This document shows, piece by piece, positions 45,059 to 54,901 of a stretch of 54,930 nucleotides of DNA. The notes under the pieces were generated by a model. It was not told the DNA's origin, did no database searches, and saw only the letters and a program-made list of their open reading frames with translations. The translations under genes and the position numbers were made by a program. Location of the stretch: NCBI RefSeq assembly GCF_000176175.1, contig NZ_ACZP01000009.1, positions 1 through 54,930 on the forward strand. The letters are read 5' to 3'. Numbering within the stretch: the first letter of the stretch is position 1; each line of letters begins with the position of its first letter. Source of the stretch: Vibrio furnissii CIP 102972. GTDB lineage: Bacteria; Pseudomonadota; Gammaproteobacteria; Enterobacterales; Vibrionaceae.

Positions 45059-45934
45059 TTAAGTCCACATCACCAATACCGCAGCCAGCGCAACCAAAAT
45101 TAGCCCCAACCCATCTTTAATGCGGACGCGTTGCCTTAGCCAGAATATCGAAATCAACATGGTGAAAAAGATTTCAACCTGACCTAACGTTTTCACGTAT
45201 GGTACAGCTTGCAGTGACATGGCACTGAACCATCCCATTGAACCGATGCAACTGCTAATGCTGGTTAGCAGAGTGAGTTTCGGCTTTGACCACAATGCTT
45301 TCAGTGTATTGATGTCACGTGCGAACAAATAGCCTACCAATAGCAGGGTTTGCAGCGAAATCACCAGCAGTAATACCCATGCCGCACTGTGCGGAAAGGG
45401 GAGACCCAGTGCTAAACTTGCTTCGCGCACCCACAGCGAGGTGAGCGCAAAAGCACTGCCACTGCCTAACCCGAGTAAAATCGTCGGCAGCGAGAGTTGG
45501 CGAAAGCCGCCTTGCGCGCTCAGCATAAAAACACCAATGCCGCCCAGTAACACGCCAATCCAACCCAGAACATTCAAATGTGTTCCAAAGAACAACATGC
45601 CGAGCACGGCGGCGACCAGCGCTTCGCTTTTGGCTAAGCCTGCCCCGACTGCGTAATTATTGAATTTGAACAGCTTCACCATCAATGCAGTGGCGAGAAT
45701 TTGCATCACTGCTGCACCAACGATGAAGCCGATAAACGTGTGACTAAACGATGGCAATTCAACCGGTTCAATGTGATACAAGGTGATCAAGTAGATCGCA
45801 GCCAAAGGGCTTGCCCAGATAAATCGTGCCAGTGTGACACCGGCGGTCTTCACGTCACCAGCGAGGCGACTTTGAAAGGCGTTCCGCCAAGATTGCATGA
45901 AGGCGGCAAGAAAGGTGAAGAAAATCCATGTCAT
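45059..45934 (-). CDS. DMT superfamily (EamA) transporter
   Basis: Inner-membrane transporter of 291 residues with ten helices in two EamA repeats (1-140 and 145-290). The first has FKFNNYAVGAGLAKSEALVAAVLGMLFFG near 90-118 and the second VPYVKTLGQVEIFFTMLISIFWLRQRV near 245. Members export amino acids, metabolites or sugars. The substrate is not predictable. It is alone, convergent with adhE. Confidence 0.85.
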   Translation of the reverse strand: MTWIFFTFLAAFMQSWRNAFQSRLAGDVKTAGVTLARFIWASPLAAIYLITLYHIEPVELPSFSHTFIGFIVGAAVMQILATALMVKLFKFNNYAVGAGLAKSEALVAAVLGMLFFGTHLNVLGWIGVLLGGIGVFMLSAQGGFRQLSLPTILLGLGSGSAFALTSLWVREASLALGLPFPHSAAWVLLLVISLQTLLLVGYLFARDINTLKALWSKPKLTLLTSISSCIGSMGWFSAMSLQAVPYVKTLGQVEIFFTMLISIFWLRQRVRIKDGLGLILVALAAVLVMWT

Positions 45935-46024
45935 GATGATGTGTCCGAGGAGAGGGCGAGGGCACTATGCTATGAAAGCTATGCGGTATCAGCAAGTTAA
46001 ATCATGACCAATAAAGCAGCAGCC

Positions 46025-46052
46025 ATAAAAAAGCCTCTCGCATGAGAGGCTT
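46025..46052 (-). terminator. Terminator of the SulP gene
   Basis: AAGCCTCTC and GAGAGGCTT pair around GCAT. On the minus strand TTTTTT follows. Confidence 0.88.
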
Positions 46053-46080
46053 TGGGGTTCAGGGGTGTGCTGAATGTGAC

Positions 46081-47640
46081 TTAGCCGGCCAACACATCGG
46101 TGGCAACTTTGTAGCTAGGGTCTTCTTTGACGTTGATTTCTACTAAGCTTCCCGCTTTTTGTAGCAGAGCGCGGCAATCTTGGCTGAGGTGACGCAGATG
46201 CAGTGTTTTACCTAAGCTGGCATAACGTTCGGCAACTGTTTCAATTGCCTCAATTGCTGAATGATCGGCCACGCGTGAGTGGGCAAAATCAACAATCACG
46301 TCACTTGGATCGTTTTGGGCGTCAAACAGTTCGAGGAAGTTCGCGGCTGAGCCAAAGAAAATCGGGCCATGAACTTGGTATACCTTGGAGCCTTCCTCGT
46401 TGAGGTGGCTGCTGGCGTAAATGTGTTTTGCATGTTCCCAAGCAAACATCAGTGCCGAGGCAATCACACCCACCGCGACCGCAATCGCCAAATCGGTAAA
46501 CACGGTGACAATGGTCACCAGCACGATCACAAAGAAATCCTGCTTTGGCACACGGCGCGCCAGTTTGAAAGTGGCCCACTCGAATGTGCCGATCACCACC
46601 ATAAACATCACGCCAACCAGCGCCGCTAGTGGGATCATCTCAATCAAAGAAGATGCAAACAAGATGAAGACCAGCAGCATGACGGCGGCAACGATACCGG
46701 ACAAGCGGCCACGTCCACCGGAATTGACGTTAATCATTGATTGACCGATCATCGCGCAGCCCCCCATAGCACCAAACATGGAACAGGTGATGTTCGCCAG
46801 ACCTTGACCCATACATTCGCGGTTTGATTGGCCACGGGTATTGGTCATTTCGTCCAACACGGTCAGGGTCAGCAGGGATTCGATCAGGCCAATGGCCGCG
46901 AGAATAACGGCGTAAGGCAGAATAATTTGCAGCGTTTCCAATGTCATCGGCACACTTGGAATCGAGAAGCTTGGCAGATTACCTGCCAACGTGGCTGCCT
47001 CATTACCCGACATGGCGCGTAGGAAATCCACCACGGTGCGTGTTTCTAACCCGAGGCCTTGCACCAGCAGTGTAATGGTCACAATCGCCGCCAATGACGA
47101 TGGGATTGCAGTGGTGATCTTGGGGAGGAAATAGATGATGGCCATGGTCAAAGCGACCAAGCCGAGCATCAGTAGCATTTGGTCTTGTGGCAACCACGTC
47201 AGCATGCCGTTGAGATCCGGCGCTTTAAATTGGCCTAACTGCGCAAGGAAAATCACAATCGCCAAGCCGTTCACAAAGCCGATCATCACGGGGTGAGGCA
47301 CCATTCGAATGAATTTGCCCAATTTAAACAAGCCCGCGGCAATTTGTAGAATGCCGGCAAATAAAATGGCAGCAAACAGGTATTGAACGCCATGGGTTGC
47401 CACCAAGCTGACCATCACGACGGCCATGGCGCCGGTTGCACCGGAGATCATGCCTGGACGTCCGCCAAAAATTGAGGTGACCAGACCAACGATAAAGGCG
47501 GCATAGAGACCGACCATCGGATCCACACCCGCCACGAAGGCAAATGCAACGGCTTCGGGAACCAATGCCAATGCGACGGTTAAACCCGATAGCACGTCAT
47601 TTTTGACCGAATGCTTAGAAAATTGTGGAAATTCAAACAT
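46081..47640 (-). CDS. SulP-family anion permease with STAS domain
   Basis: Anion transporter of 519 residues with some ten to twelve helices (1-400) and a cytosolic STAS domain (about 400-500). [32 protein letters not shown] near 19, [17 protein letters not shown] near 60 and [14 protein letters not shown] near 275 are SulP marks. Substrates in bacteria include bicarbonate, sulfate and dicarboxylates; the exact one is not clear. The STAS part has [18 protein letters not shown] near 450, where a phosphorylatable serine is usual. It is monocistronic and its terminator is at 46025-46052. Confidence 0.9.
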   Translation of the reverse strand: MFEFPQFSKHSVKNDVLSGLTVALALVPEAVAFAFVAGVDPMVGLYAAFIVGLVTSIFGGRPGMISGATGAMAVVMVSLVATHGVQYLFAAILFAGILQIAAGLFKLGKFIRMVPHPVMIGFVNGLAIVIFLAQLGQFKAPDLNGMLTWLPQDQMLLMLGLVALTMAIIYFLPKITTAIPSSLAAIVTITLLVQGLGLETRTVVDFLRAMSGNEAATLAGNLPSFSIPSVPMTLETLQIILPYAVILAAIGLIESLLTLTVLDEMTNTRGQSNRECMGQGLANITCSMFGAMGGCAMIGQSMINVNSGGRGRLSGIVAAVMLLVFILFASSLIEMIPLAALVGVMFMVVIGTFEWATFKLARRVPKQDFFVIVLVTIVTVFTDLAIAVAVGVIASALMFAWEHAKHIYASSHLNEEGSKVYQVHGPIFFGSAANFLELFDAQNDPSDVIVDFAHSRVADHSAIEAIETVAERYASLGKTLHLRHLSQDCRALLQKAGSLVEINVKEDPSYKVATDVLAG

Positions 47641-47981
47641 GAGTATTCAGTTTTCGCTGTCGTTAAATGAATGGAGACACATGCTCTGTGCTGAATATTA
47701 GCCCCATGCAGGTGTGGTGAACGATCACCAGTGACAGGCCGAAATTGTGACAAAAAATGAGTCGCAGCAGATTGGTGTCGTGTTTTAAGTCGGCGAATGG
47801 TACTGAATAGTGTGATTAAGTTCAACAATTAACCGGATAAATATCCCGTATTCAGCCATAGCAAGGCTGGATGTTTGTGAGTTTTGTTAATGATTTAACT
47901 GAAAATTTTACGATCGGCTAACCGAATAGTGTGCTCTACGTCATATACTGGTCACTTTATTTTTTCAGTTGGAGATTTGTT
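47641..47981. other. Divergent intergenic region SulP-DUF481 gene
   Basis: 341 bases between divergent genes. No open frame with family similarity. It should hold both promoters, and GGAG at 47971 is the ribosome binding site of the downstream gene. Nothing else is recognised. Confidence 0.4.
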
Positions 47982-48740
47982 ATGCCGACGACCGGTAACG
48001 TGATCACTCTCACGGCACTGCTGAGTGTCTGTTCTTTTCATGCATTGGCTGCGGAGTCTGGATCTGATGTCGATAGCAATGCAGGTCAGTTCAGTGGTGA
48101 TGCCAAATTGGGCTTTATTTATTCGAAAACCGACAGCACATCGATGTCGGTGAACTCCGGCGCCAGTTTGAAATACGAGCAAGAAAAACAAACCCAGCAA
48201 TTGTCTTTGGCGACCTACTATTCTCATCAATCTGACGATGATGGCACCAATAAATACCGCATCATCTACGACATTAAACACACCGTATCGAATGACACCT
48301 TTTTGTTTAGCAACGCGAAGTACGAACACGATCAGTATGCCACGTACCGTCATCAGGCCTTGATCGTCGGTGGTATTGGTCAAACACTGATTGATGATGG
48401 CACCTCAAAACTGGAAATTGGTGCAGGTCCGGGTTTCCGTTATTCAAAACGCCAAGCGTTTGATAAAACAAAAGCGAACGAAAGTCAGGATGAAGTGATT
48501 GCGAACGCGTTTGCCAATGGCAACACGCAATTGTCTGATGCCATGAATGTCGGGGCGGGTGTGCGTGTCGACTACGGTGATTCCAACACCACGACCACGG
48601 CAAACGCCTTCTTAAAAAACAAGCTGGCTGAAAAATTGGCGTTGGTACTTGATACCGAATATATCTACAACTCGCAAGTGGCTGCGGGCAAGAGCCATGA
48701 TGAAATCTACAGCACCATCAGTTTGAATTACGCGTTTTAA
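47982..48740 (+). CDS. DUF481 (YdiY-like) outer-membrane protein
   Basis: A 252-residue exported protein. The signal peptide runs from GNVITLTALLSVCSFHALA with cleavage before AES. The rest alternates short amphipathic strands (GDAKLGFIYSKTDST, KLEIGAGPGFRYSKRQAF, AMNVGAGVRVDYG) and ends in NYAF, with a terminal phenylalanine that fits recognition by the BAM complex. DUF481 proteins form small beta barrels and are linked to salt or acid exposure. The ATG at 47982 has GGAG nine bases upstream. An earlier start at 47931 would add 17 residues before the signal. Confidence 0.85.
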   Translation: MPTTGNVITLTALLSVCSFHALAAESGSDVDSNAGQFSGDAKLGFIYSKTDSTSMSVNSGASLKYEQEKQTQQLSLATYYSHQSDDDGTNKYRIIYDIKHTVSNDTFLFSNAKYEHDQYATYRHQALIVGGIGQTLIDDGTSKLEIGAGPGFRYSKRQAFDKTKANESQDEVIANAFANGNTQLSDAMNVGAGVRVDYGDSNTTTTANAFLKNKLAEKLALVLDTEYIYNSQVAAGKSHDEIYSTISLNYAF

Positions 48741-48751
48741 GCCCAAAAGAA

Positions 48752-48777
48752 AGCCCACCGAAAGGTGGGCTTTTTTG
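48752..48777 (+). terminator. Terminator after the DUF481 gene
   Basis: AAGCCCACC and GGTGGGCTT pair around GAAA, with TTTTT following. It may also slow transcripts from rne on the other strand. Confidence 0.92.
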
Positions 48778-48797
48778 TATGACGGACGTCGCGTCGC

Positions 48798-51700
48798 TTA
48801 GAAAGACTGAGGTTTAGCCATCGCTGCACCGGCTTGATTGCGAGCAGCTTGGCTGCCTGCGCCGATTGGTTGGTAGCGCTCAGTGCGGAATGGCGCTGCC
48901 ACGACCGCGATTTCTTTCAGCTCGTTGGAGCCAGGTGCTTTTGCCATTGGTGCAGAAGCATGGCCTGATGTCACGGTCGCTTTCACCGTTGGCTTCGCCA
49001 CTGGTGCTGCTTTAGGGGCCGGTTGAGGTGCGGGCTCGATTGCCGCTTCTACAGCTGGTGCTGTTTCAACGGTTTCAACCACATCAACGGATTCAGCCAC
49101 ATTCACGGATTCAAGAAAAGGCGCTTGAACATTTGGCTCCTGTGCCGCTTTAGGTGCTGCGACGACTTCAGCATCAACGCTTTCAACCACGTCAGATGGC
49201 GTGACCACATCAGCGACTGCTACTGGCGCTTCGACGACAGGAGTGCTGACTGCTTCAACCGGTGCTTCAACAACAACTTCAGCTTCAACAACCGCTTGAG
49301 GCATTTCGCGACGAATGATCACTTTGCCCATGGCCATTTCTGGACAAGCAAAGCCACCGAGTGCGACGCTCGCTGCTGCTGCAGGTGCTTCGTCGACTTT
49401 CGCGGCTTTCTGAGCTGGTTTTGCCAGATCATAACGCGGCATCACTTTACCCATTGCCATTTCTGGTGACGCAACGCCACCTTTACGCAGACGGAATGGG
49501 TTTGGACGACGGTCGCGACCACGACGACGACGCTGACCACTTGCACGCAGGTGGCGAGGCGAGCGACGGTTACGACGCTGCTTCTGTTCATCTTTTTCGG
49601 TGTCTTGCGCTTCGTTTGCAGCCACATCAGTGTTGATGTCTTTCACCGACTCAACGGCTTTGTCAGCCACTGGCGCAGTGTCACTCTTCGCTTCCAGCTC
49701 AGCGGCTTGCTGATCTTTGACGCGAATTTGCTTGGTCAGTTTACGACGTTGACGACGTTCTTTCACCACCGCTGCTTTTTCTTCCTTCGCTTCGGCGCGA
49801 GGGGCATCGATTGGGTCTTGTTGCGCATCTGCCGCGAGCTGACGACCTTGTTCCATCAGCTTGGCTGATTTCGCATCGTCACGTTTGTTATTGCGACGAG
49901 GTTCGTTGCGATCACCGCGTTCGTTGCGATCACCGCGTTCGTTACGATCGCCGCGCTCATTACGCTCGTTACGTTCTGTACGCTCTTGCTTCGGCTTACG
50001 CTCTTGCTGCTTGCGAGAATTTGGCGCGTCTTTATCCGCGGCTTTGTTCTCGTTGGTTCTTTCTTTCGTGTCGTCGTTTGGCTTACGCTTGTTCTTGTCG
50101 CGAGAGTTACGACGACGATCATTGCGTTCACGACGAGGCTGAGACGACTTATTACGGTCATCGTTGCCTTTCGCTTTCGGCTGATCTTGCTCTTCTTTCT
50201 TCGGTGCTTCTGCAGGTGCTGCGAACAGTCCTGACAGGGCTTTCAAGAAGCGGCCAAACAGACCTGGTTTTTCTTCCTTCACTTCCTGAGGTTGTTCAAC
50301 CTGAGGTTTTGGTGTTGGCGCAGGCGCTGGAGCCGTTTGAGCTGGCGCAGCAAAACCTTTCAGTACAGGTTCTTCAATACGCTTCGGTTTGACTTCCGTT
50401 TCAGTTGGCTCTTTCCCTTCGGCTTCTTTCATTGCTTCCAGTTTGCGAGGGATCAGGTAAGACAGAATGTTCTGCTCTTCGCCATCACGTACACGGACCA
50501 CTTCAAAATGAGGCGTTTCCATGTCGGAGTTTGGCACAACCGTGATTTTCACATCCTGAGTGCGTTCAATGTGGTTCACCGAACGACGTTTTTCGTTCAA
50601 CAGGTAAGATGCAATAGAGACAGGCACAACCGCCAAAACTTGCGAGGTGTTGTCTTTCAGAGCTTCTTCTTCGATCAAGCGCAGCACAGACAGAGCCAGA
50701 GATTCGTTATCACGAATTACACCCGTACCAGTACAACGAGGACAGATGTGATGGCTGGCTTCAGCCAGTGATGGGCTGAGACGCTGACGCGACATTTCCA
50801 ACAGACCAAAGCGGGAAATACGGCCGATTTGCACGCGAGCACGGTCAACACGTACAGCTTCACGCAGACGGTTTTCCACTTCACGTTGGTGGCGAACTGG
50901 AGTCATATCGATAAAGTCGATAACGACGAGGCCACCGAGGTCACGCAGGCGTAGTTGGCGAGCAATTTCGTCTGCAGCTTCTAAGTTTGTGTTCAGTGCG
51001 GTTTCTTCGATATCACCACCTTTGGTTGCGCGGGCAGAGTTGATATCGATAGAGGTCAGGGCTTCGGTTGGGTCGATGACAATCGAACCACCGGAAGGCA
51101 GGCGAACTTCGCGTTGGAACGCGGATTCAATCTGGCTTTCGATTTGGAAGTGGCTGAACAGTGGCACTTCGCCGTCGTATTTTTTAACACGGTTAACGAA
51201 GTCAGGACGGACGAGGCGGATGTGCTCAAGTGCGCGTTCGTAGATGGTGTTGCTGTCGATCAGGATTTCACCGATATCACGGCGCAAGTAGTCACGAATC
51301 GCACGAACGATGACGTTACTTTCTTGGTGGATCAAAAATGGCGCAGGGTTTGAATCCGACGCTTGTTTGATCGCACTCCAGTGGTTCAACAAAACATTCA
51401 AGTCCCACTCAAGCTCTTCGCCGCTTTTACCCACACCAGCGGTACGCACAATTAGGCCCATGCCTTGCGGCAGTTCCAGTGTGCTTAACGCCGATTTAAG
51501 TTCTGTACGCTCATCCCCTTCGATACGGCGTGAAATACCACCGGCGCGAGGGTTGTTTGGCATCAGGACCAGGTAGCTGCCAGCAAGAGAGATAAAAGTG
51601 GTGAGGGCTGCACCTTTGCTACCGCGTTCCTCTTTTTCAACTTGCACGATCACTTCTTGGCCTTCGTTCAGCACTTCTTTAATGCTTGGACGGCCTTGGT

Positions 51701-51950
51701 AGCTATAACCTTCAGGGAAGTATTCGCGGGCAATTTCTTTGAGGGGGAGGAAACCGTGTCGTTCAGCGCCGTAATCGACGAATGCTGCTTCCAGACTTGG
51801 TTCAATGCGGGTGATGCGTCCTTTGTAGATATTCGCTTTTTTGGATTCATGTCCTGGACTTTCGATATCCAAATCGAAAAGTCGCTGGCCATCTACCAAC
51901 GCGACACGCAACTCTTCTTTTTGAGTTGCGTTAATTAACATTCTTTTCAT
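48798..51950 (-). CDS. rne: Ribonuclease E
   Basis: Essential endoribonuclease and degradosome scaffold, 1050 residues. The catalytic half (1-520) is nearly identical in layout to E. coli: S1 domain ([23 protein letters not shown], near 38-60), metal ligands Asp302 in SIDINS and the aspartate of [10 protein letters not shown] near 345, and the zinc-link CPRCTGTG near 405. The C-terminal half is disordered. It contains the membrane-targeting helix [18 protein letters not shown] near 575, an Arg-rich RNA-binding region with RNERGD repeated, [19 protein letters not shown] as in E. coli AR2, and two copies of a PEMAMGKV segment. The tail has APMAKAPG like the PNPase-binding part. The 5' leader is about 330 bases, as in autoregulated rne. 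Confidence 0.97.
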   Translation of the reverse strand: MKRMLINATQKEELRVALVDGQRLFDLDIESPGHESKKANIYKGRITRIEPSLEAAFVDYGAERHGFLPLKEIAREYFPEGYSYQGRPSIKEVLNEGQEVIVQVEKEERGSKGAALTTFISLAGSYLVLMPNNPRAGGISRRIEGDERTELKSALSTLELPQGMGLIVRTAGVGKSGEELEWDLNVLLNHWSAIKQASDSNPAPFLIHQESNVIVRAIRDYLRRDIGEILIDSNTIYERALEHIRLVRPDFVNRVKKYDGEVPLFSHFQIESQIESAFQREVRLPSGGSIVIDPTEALTSIDINSARATKGGDIEETALNTNLEAADEIARQLRLRDLGGLVVIDFIDMTPVRHQREVENRLREAVRVDRARVQIGRISRFGLLEMSRQRLSPSLAEASHHICPRCTGTGVIRDNESLALSVLRLIEEEALKDNTSQVLAVVPVSIASYLLNEKRRSVNHIERTQDVKITVVPNSDMETPHFEVVRVRDGEEQNILSYLIPRKLEAMKEAEGKEPTETEVKPKRIEEPVLKGFAAPAQTAPAPAPTPKPQVEQPQEVKEEKPGLFGRFLKALSGLFAAPAEAPKKEEQDQPKAKGNDDRNKSSQPRRERNDRRRNSRDKNKRKPNDDTKERTNENKAADKDAPNSRKQQERKPKQERTERNERNERGDRNERGDRNERGDRNEPRRNNKRDDAKSAKLMEQGRQLAADAQQDPIDAPRAEAKEEKAAVVKERRQRRKLTKQIRVKDQQAAELEAKSDTAPVADKAVESVKDINTDVAANEAQDTEKDEQKQRRNRRSPRHLRASGQRRRRGRDRRPNPFRLRKGGVASPEMAMGKVMPRYDLAKPAQKAAKVDEAPAAAASVALGGFACPEMAMGKVIIRREMPQAVVEAEVVVEAPVEAVSTPVVEAPVAVADVVTPSDVVESVDAEVVAAPKAAQEPNVQAPFLESVNVAESVDVVETVETAPAVEAAIEPAPQPAPKAAPVAKPTVKATVTSGHASAPMAKAPGSNELKEIAVVAAPFRTERYQPIGAGSQAARNQAGAAMAKPQSF
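49895..49965 (-). repeat. RNERGD-coding tandem repeat in rne
   Basis: Short in-frame DNA repeats of about 18 bases encode RNERGD three to four times in the Arg-rich, disordered part of RNase E. The unit GTTGCGATCACCGCGTTC occurs with point changes. It could vary in number between strains. Confidence 0.75.
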
Positions 51951-52084
51951 TTAAAAATCTCGTTTTCTTTCTTTCATTTTGATTATTGTTCTTGCTGCCT
52001 TTGCTTCGTTTTCACGGTGCCTGATCCCATGGCTTATTCAATACAGCCTCCCGGCTGGAGGGGATGCTCTGGGGCACGTCAGTC

Positions 52085-52111
52085 ATCACAAGCGTGAAAC
52101 ACGCCTGTGAT
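52085..52111 (-). ncRNA. Hairpin in the rne leader
   Basis: ATCACA and TGTGAT, then GCGTG and CACGC, pair with one A/C mismatch and an AAA loop as read on the plus strand. As RNA (minus strand) the loop is UUU. It is part of the leader and not a separate gene. Confidence 0.5.
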
Positions 52112-52172
52112 CCGCATAGAGGCGGAGGGTACTCAACATGAAATGACGATGAGTAGAGCAACAAGAAGCCTT

Positions 52173-52210
52173 CACCAATGGTGTCTTACGCCACGTGCTG
52201 CACATTGGTG
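52173..52210 (-). ncRNA. Second hairpin in the rne leader
   Basis: CACCAATG and CATTGGTG pair perfectly over eight bases with 22 bases between. In the leader transcript it lies about 75 bases from the predicted 5' end. Confidence 0.5.
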
Positions 52211-52289
52211 TTTAGCTGACTACTCATTAAAACTGCATTAAAAGAACGGTCAAATTAATTTATCACCTGTTCGATTATTGCAGCTGTGA

Positions 52290-52318
52290 ACTATAGCAGT
52301 GACTGGTAAACTCAGCAA
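52290..52318 (-). promoter_or_regulatory. Candidate rne promoter
   Basis: On the minus strand TTGCTG (52318-52313) and TATAGT (52295-52290) are spaced by 17 bases, close to sigma-70 consensus. Start near 52283 would give a leader like that known for rne. Confidence 0.55.
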
Positions 52319-52567
52319 TCGGCTTTATAAGAAAGCGCTTAAAATTTTAAGACTCTGTACAAAAAATGTCAGTGAACGCTGAATATTCTCAGAGAAAATT
52401 GCTGACAAATTTTGAATTTTATCAATAAAACAACGCCGATTTTCCAACGCAAGGGGTTAACTTGATGTGAATTTCGGCGATTTAGAGCAAATTTTAAGCT
52501 GAAAAGCTGGTTTTCCTGTTACGAAGAAAAATGTGATTTTCATCCTATTACGGTTAGAATAGCCGCC

Positions 52568-53518
52568 ATGAGCGAAATGAGAACCCAAGTCCAGTTCATC
52601 GATATCGATGAAGACATGGCTGGTCAGCGCATTGATAACTTTTTGCGCAACCAATTAAAAAGTATCCCGAAAAGCGTGGTTTATCGAATTCTACGCAAAG
52701 GGGAAGTGCGCGTGAACAAAAAACGCGTCAAAGCAGAATACAAGCTAGAAGCGGGTGACATTGTCCGCGTTCCTCCGGTGACAATAGACGTCAAAGAGGA
52801 CGAGGTGGCAGCACCGAGCACCAAGCTGAACAAAGTGGCGGAGCTGGAGCACTGCATTCTGTATGAAGACGACCACATGCTGGTACTCAATAAACCGTCC
52901 GGCACGGCGGTGCATGGAGGCAGTGGGCTGAAGTTTGGTGCCATCGAAGCGCTGCGTGCGCTGCGTCCGCAAGCACGTTTTCTGGAACTGGTGCACCGTA
53001 TCGACCGCGATACCTCAGGGATTTTGTTGATCGCCAAAAAGCGTTCGGCACTGCGTCAACTGCAAAGTCAGTTCCGTGAGAAAACCGTGCAGAAGTATTA
53101 CTTTGCGCTGGTGATGGGGGAGTGGAAGAGTCAGTGTAAAGTGGTCAATGCACCGCTGCTCAAAAATGAAGTCAACAGCATTGTGCGCGTGAACCCGAAT
53201 GGGAAGCCGTCCGAAACGCGCTTTAAAATTCTAGAGAAGTTTGCCGATGCAACGCTGGTGCAGGCGAGTCCAATCACTGGGCGTACTCACCAGATTCGTG
53301 TGCATACGCAATATGTGGGCCACCCGATTGCGTGGGATGATCGCTATGGCGATCGCCGTTTTGATGCTTACACGGCGCAGTTTGGCATTGATCGCTTGTT
53401 CCTGCATGCGGCTAACATTCAGTTCGCGCATCCAGCCAGCGGTGAAAAGATGGAAATCAATGCCCCGCTCGATGCGAAGCTGGAAAAAGCGTTGGCGAAG
53501 ATGCGCCAATCGGCATAA
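52568..53518 (+). CDS. rluC: 23S rRNA pseudouridine synthase RluC
   Basis: RluA-family pseudouridine synthase of 316 residues that modifies uridines 955, 2504 and 2580 (E. coli numbering) of 23S rRNA. The N-terminal S4 domain is at 20-80 (QRIDNFLRNQLKSIPKSVVYRILRKGEVRVNKKRVK). The catalytic aspartate is in LVHRIDRDTSGILLIAKKR near 144, with GRTHQIRVH near 240. The gene is divergent from rne, as in E. coli. No clear ribosome binding site stands before the ATG at 52568; a second ATG nine bases later is possible. A TAGAAT -10-like sequence is very near the start. Confidence 0.95.
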   Translation: MSEMRTQVQFIDIDEDMAGQRIDNFLRNQLKSIPKSVVYRILRKGEVRVNKKRVKAEYKLEAGDIVRVPPVTIDVKEDEVAAPSTKLNKVAELEHCILYEDDHMLVLNKPSGTAVHGGSGLKFGAIEALRALRPQARFLELVHRIDRDTSGILLIAKKRSALRQLQSQFREKTVQKYYFALVMGEWKSQCKVVNAPLLKNEVNSIVRVNPNGKPSETRFKILEKFADATLVQASPITGRTHQIRVHTQYVGHPIAWDDRYGDRRFDAYTAQFGIDRLFLHAANIQFAHPASGEKMEINAPLDAKLEKALAKMRQSA

Positions 53519-53524
53519 ACCTTC

Positions 53525-53558
53525 AAAGGCTTGTTGTAAAACAAGCCTTTTTCTTTTT
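53525..53558 (+). terminator. Terminator after rluC
   Basis: AAAGGCTTGT and ACAAGCCTTT form a 10-base stem around a six-base loop, followed by TTCTTTTT. Confidence 0.88.
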
Positions 53559-53647
53559 AGCGCAGTTGCTTTTCAAGCGAATGCTGCTGTTCAACTGAAT
53601 GTTGCTTTCACAGCAGAATCAGAGTGTTCAAGCGGGGTGGTTTACGC

Positions 53648-54229
53648 TTACAGGACTCGAACTTGTTCGTTTTCCAGTAATTTCACCAATCGAATCAATG
53701 GCAAACCAACCAAAGCGTTCGGGTCATCGCCTTCTAGTCGTTCAAACAGCGCAATGCCTAACCCTTCACTTTTAAAGCTGCCAGCACAGTTGAGTGGTTG
53801 TTCCTGATCCACATAGTGGGTCACCATCGCTCGACTTAAATGGCGGAAATGAACGGTAAAAGTCTCCAGCACCACTTGCGCTTGGTTCGTTTCACTGTTG
53901 TAGAGCGCGAGGCCTGTATAAAACGTGATCGCTTGGCCGCTCTGACTCAACAATTGTTCGATCGCTTTGTCACGGGTGTGTGGTTTACCGACGATCTGGC
54001 CGTTGATCACACACACTTGGTCGGAACCGATCACCAAACTCGGCGTCGAAACATTGCAAGAGCGCGCTTTTCCTTCGGCCAATCGCATCACCAATTGCTG
54101 CGGTGTTTCGCCATCCAGTGGCGTTTCATCGCGATTGGGCGTGGCGGTGGTAAAGGGCAGATGCAGCTTGCTCAGCAACTGCTGACGAAATGGTGAGGTT
54201 GAGGCTAAAACTAGTTGGTAATTTTGCAT
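53648..54229 (-). CDS. yceF: Maf-family nucleotide pyrophosphatase (YceF type)
   Basis: Maf-fold pyrophosphatase of 193 residues. The nucleotide site [15 protein letters not shown] near 8, the [22 protein letters not shown] block near 34-53 and GSDQVC near 68 define the family. The YceF group hydrolyses 7-methyl-GTP, which fits its place beside yceD-rpmF in E. coli and here. The ATG is at 54229, with 147 bases to the divergent yceD. No partner follows. Confidence 0.9.
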   Translation of the reverse strand: MQNYQLVLASTSPFRQQLLSKLHLPFTTATPNRDETPLDGETPQQLVMRLAEGKARSCNVSTPSLVIGSDQVCVINGQIVGKPHTRDKAIEQLLSQSGQAITFYTGLALYNSETNQAQVVLETFTVHFRHLSRAMVTHYVDQEQPLNCAGSFKSEGLGIALFERLEGDDPNALVGLPLIRLVKLLENEQVRVL

Positions 54230-54338
54230 TTTAATTTACAATTATCGCGAGTTTGGCAGCAGCATATCTCAAGTAAACTGGCTGTTCATAATGCTCTCAG
54301 CGGAAAGGGAAAAAAAACTAACTTTTTTGCCTTTTTCT

Positions 54339-54367
54339 TTGACTAAACCTATTTTGGAAGATAATAT
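54339..54367 (+). promoter_or_regulatory. Strong candidate promoter of yceD-rpmF
   Basis: TTGACT (54339-54344) and TAATAT (54362-54367) are separated by 17 bases. Start of transcription would be about 54373-54375, two to four bases before the yceD start codon at 54377. Confidence 0.65.
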
Positions 54368-54376
54368 TCGCGCCCT

Positions 54377-54901
54377 ATGCAAAAGGTAAAAATACCGCGA
54401 TCAGTTGATCCGGCGAAAGCAGCTTCAAAACGACTTGACTACGATGGCATCATCCAAATGAGTCTTTTCAAGCGCTTAGAGGAATCAACTGCAGGCGTTA
54501 AACGCGACGCACAAGTTTCATTGTCATTTGGGCTTGATGAACAGCGACTCGTTGTTATCTCTGGTAAAGCTAACATCGAAGTTGATTTAGAGTGTCAACG
54601 CTGTAATGAGGTTTTCGCACACGAGTGTGAAGTTGAATTCACTTACACCCCGTACTTCGGGCCAAAAAGTGAAGAAGACGCACCGGACGAGTATGATTTG
54701 GTAGATCTGGACGGGCCCGCCGGCGAGCTCGGGATATCACTGGTCATAATCAAGTTCATCATTAATTTGCCTCAAGTAGCGATGCATGACGAAGCGGATT
54801 GTAGCGTTAATTCAGACAATATGGTGTTTGGTGAACTTCCAGACGAAGTGTTGGAAGACAAGCCGAATCCATTCGATGTTCTAAAAAGTTTAAAGAAGTA
54901 A
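54377..54901 (+). CDS. yceD: YceD/DUF177 family protein
   Basis: A 174-residue cytosolic protein of the DUF177 family that precedes rpmF in most bacteria; its plant and bacterial members are linked to 23S rRNA accumulation. MQKVKIPRSVDPAKAASKRLDYDG at the start matches E. coli YceD. LECQRCNEVF near 77 keeps the CxxC of the family, and VFGELPDEVLEDKPNPFDVLKSLKK ends it as usual. There is no Shine-Dalgarno sequence before the ATG, and the best promoter leaves almost no leader. The next gene, outside the window, should be rpmF, since AGGAGTAG lies at the right edge. Confidence 0.94.
   Translation: MQKVKIPRSVDPAKAASKRLDYDGIIQMSLFKRLEESTAGVKRDAQVSLSFGLDEQRLVVISGKANIEVDLECQRCNEVFAHECEVEFTYTPYFGPKSEEDAPDEYDLVDLDGPAGELGISLVIIKFIINLPQVAMHDEADCSVNSDNMVFGELPDEVLEDKPNPFDVLKSLKK

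Larger units (their letters stand above)
51951..52283 (-). promoter_or_regulatory. Long 5' leader of rne
   Basis: About 333 bases of leader from the promoter at 52290-52318 to the start. E. coli rne has a leader of similar size (361 bases) through which RNase E represses its own message. Two good hairpins lie within it: 52085-52111 and 52173-52210. A T- and purine-rich stretch precedes the ATG. Autoregulation is inferred from the parallel. Confidence 0.6.

Noticed and set aside
49895..49965. Regular short repeats resembling a CRISPR array
   Set aside because: The units are in frame within rne, encode RNERGD, and have no unique spacers between them.
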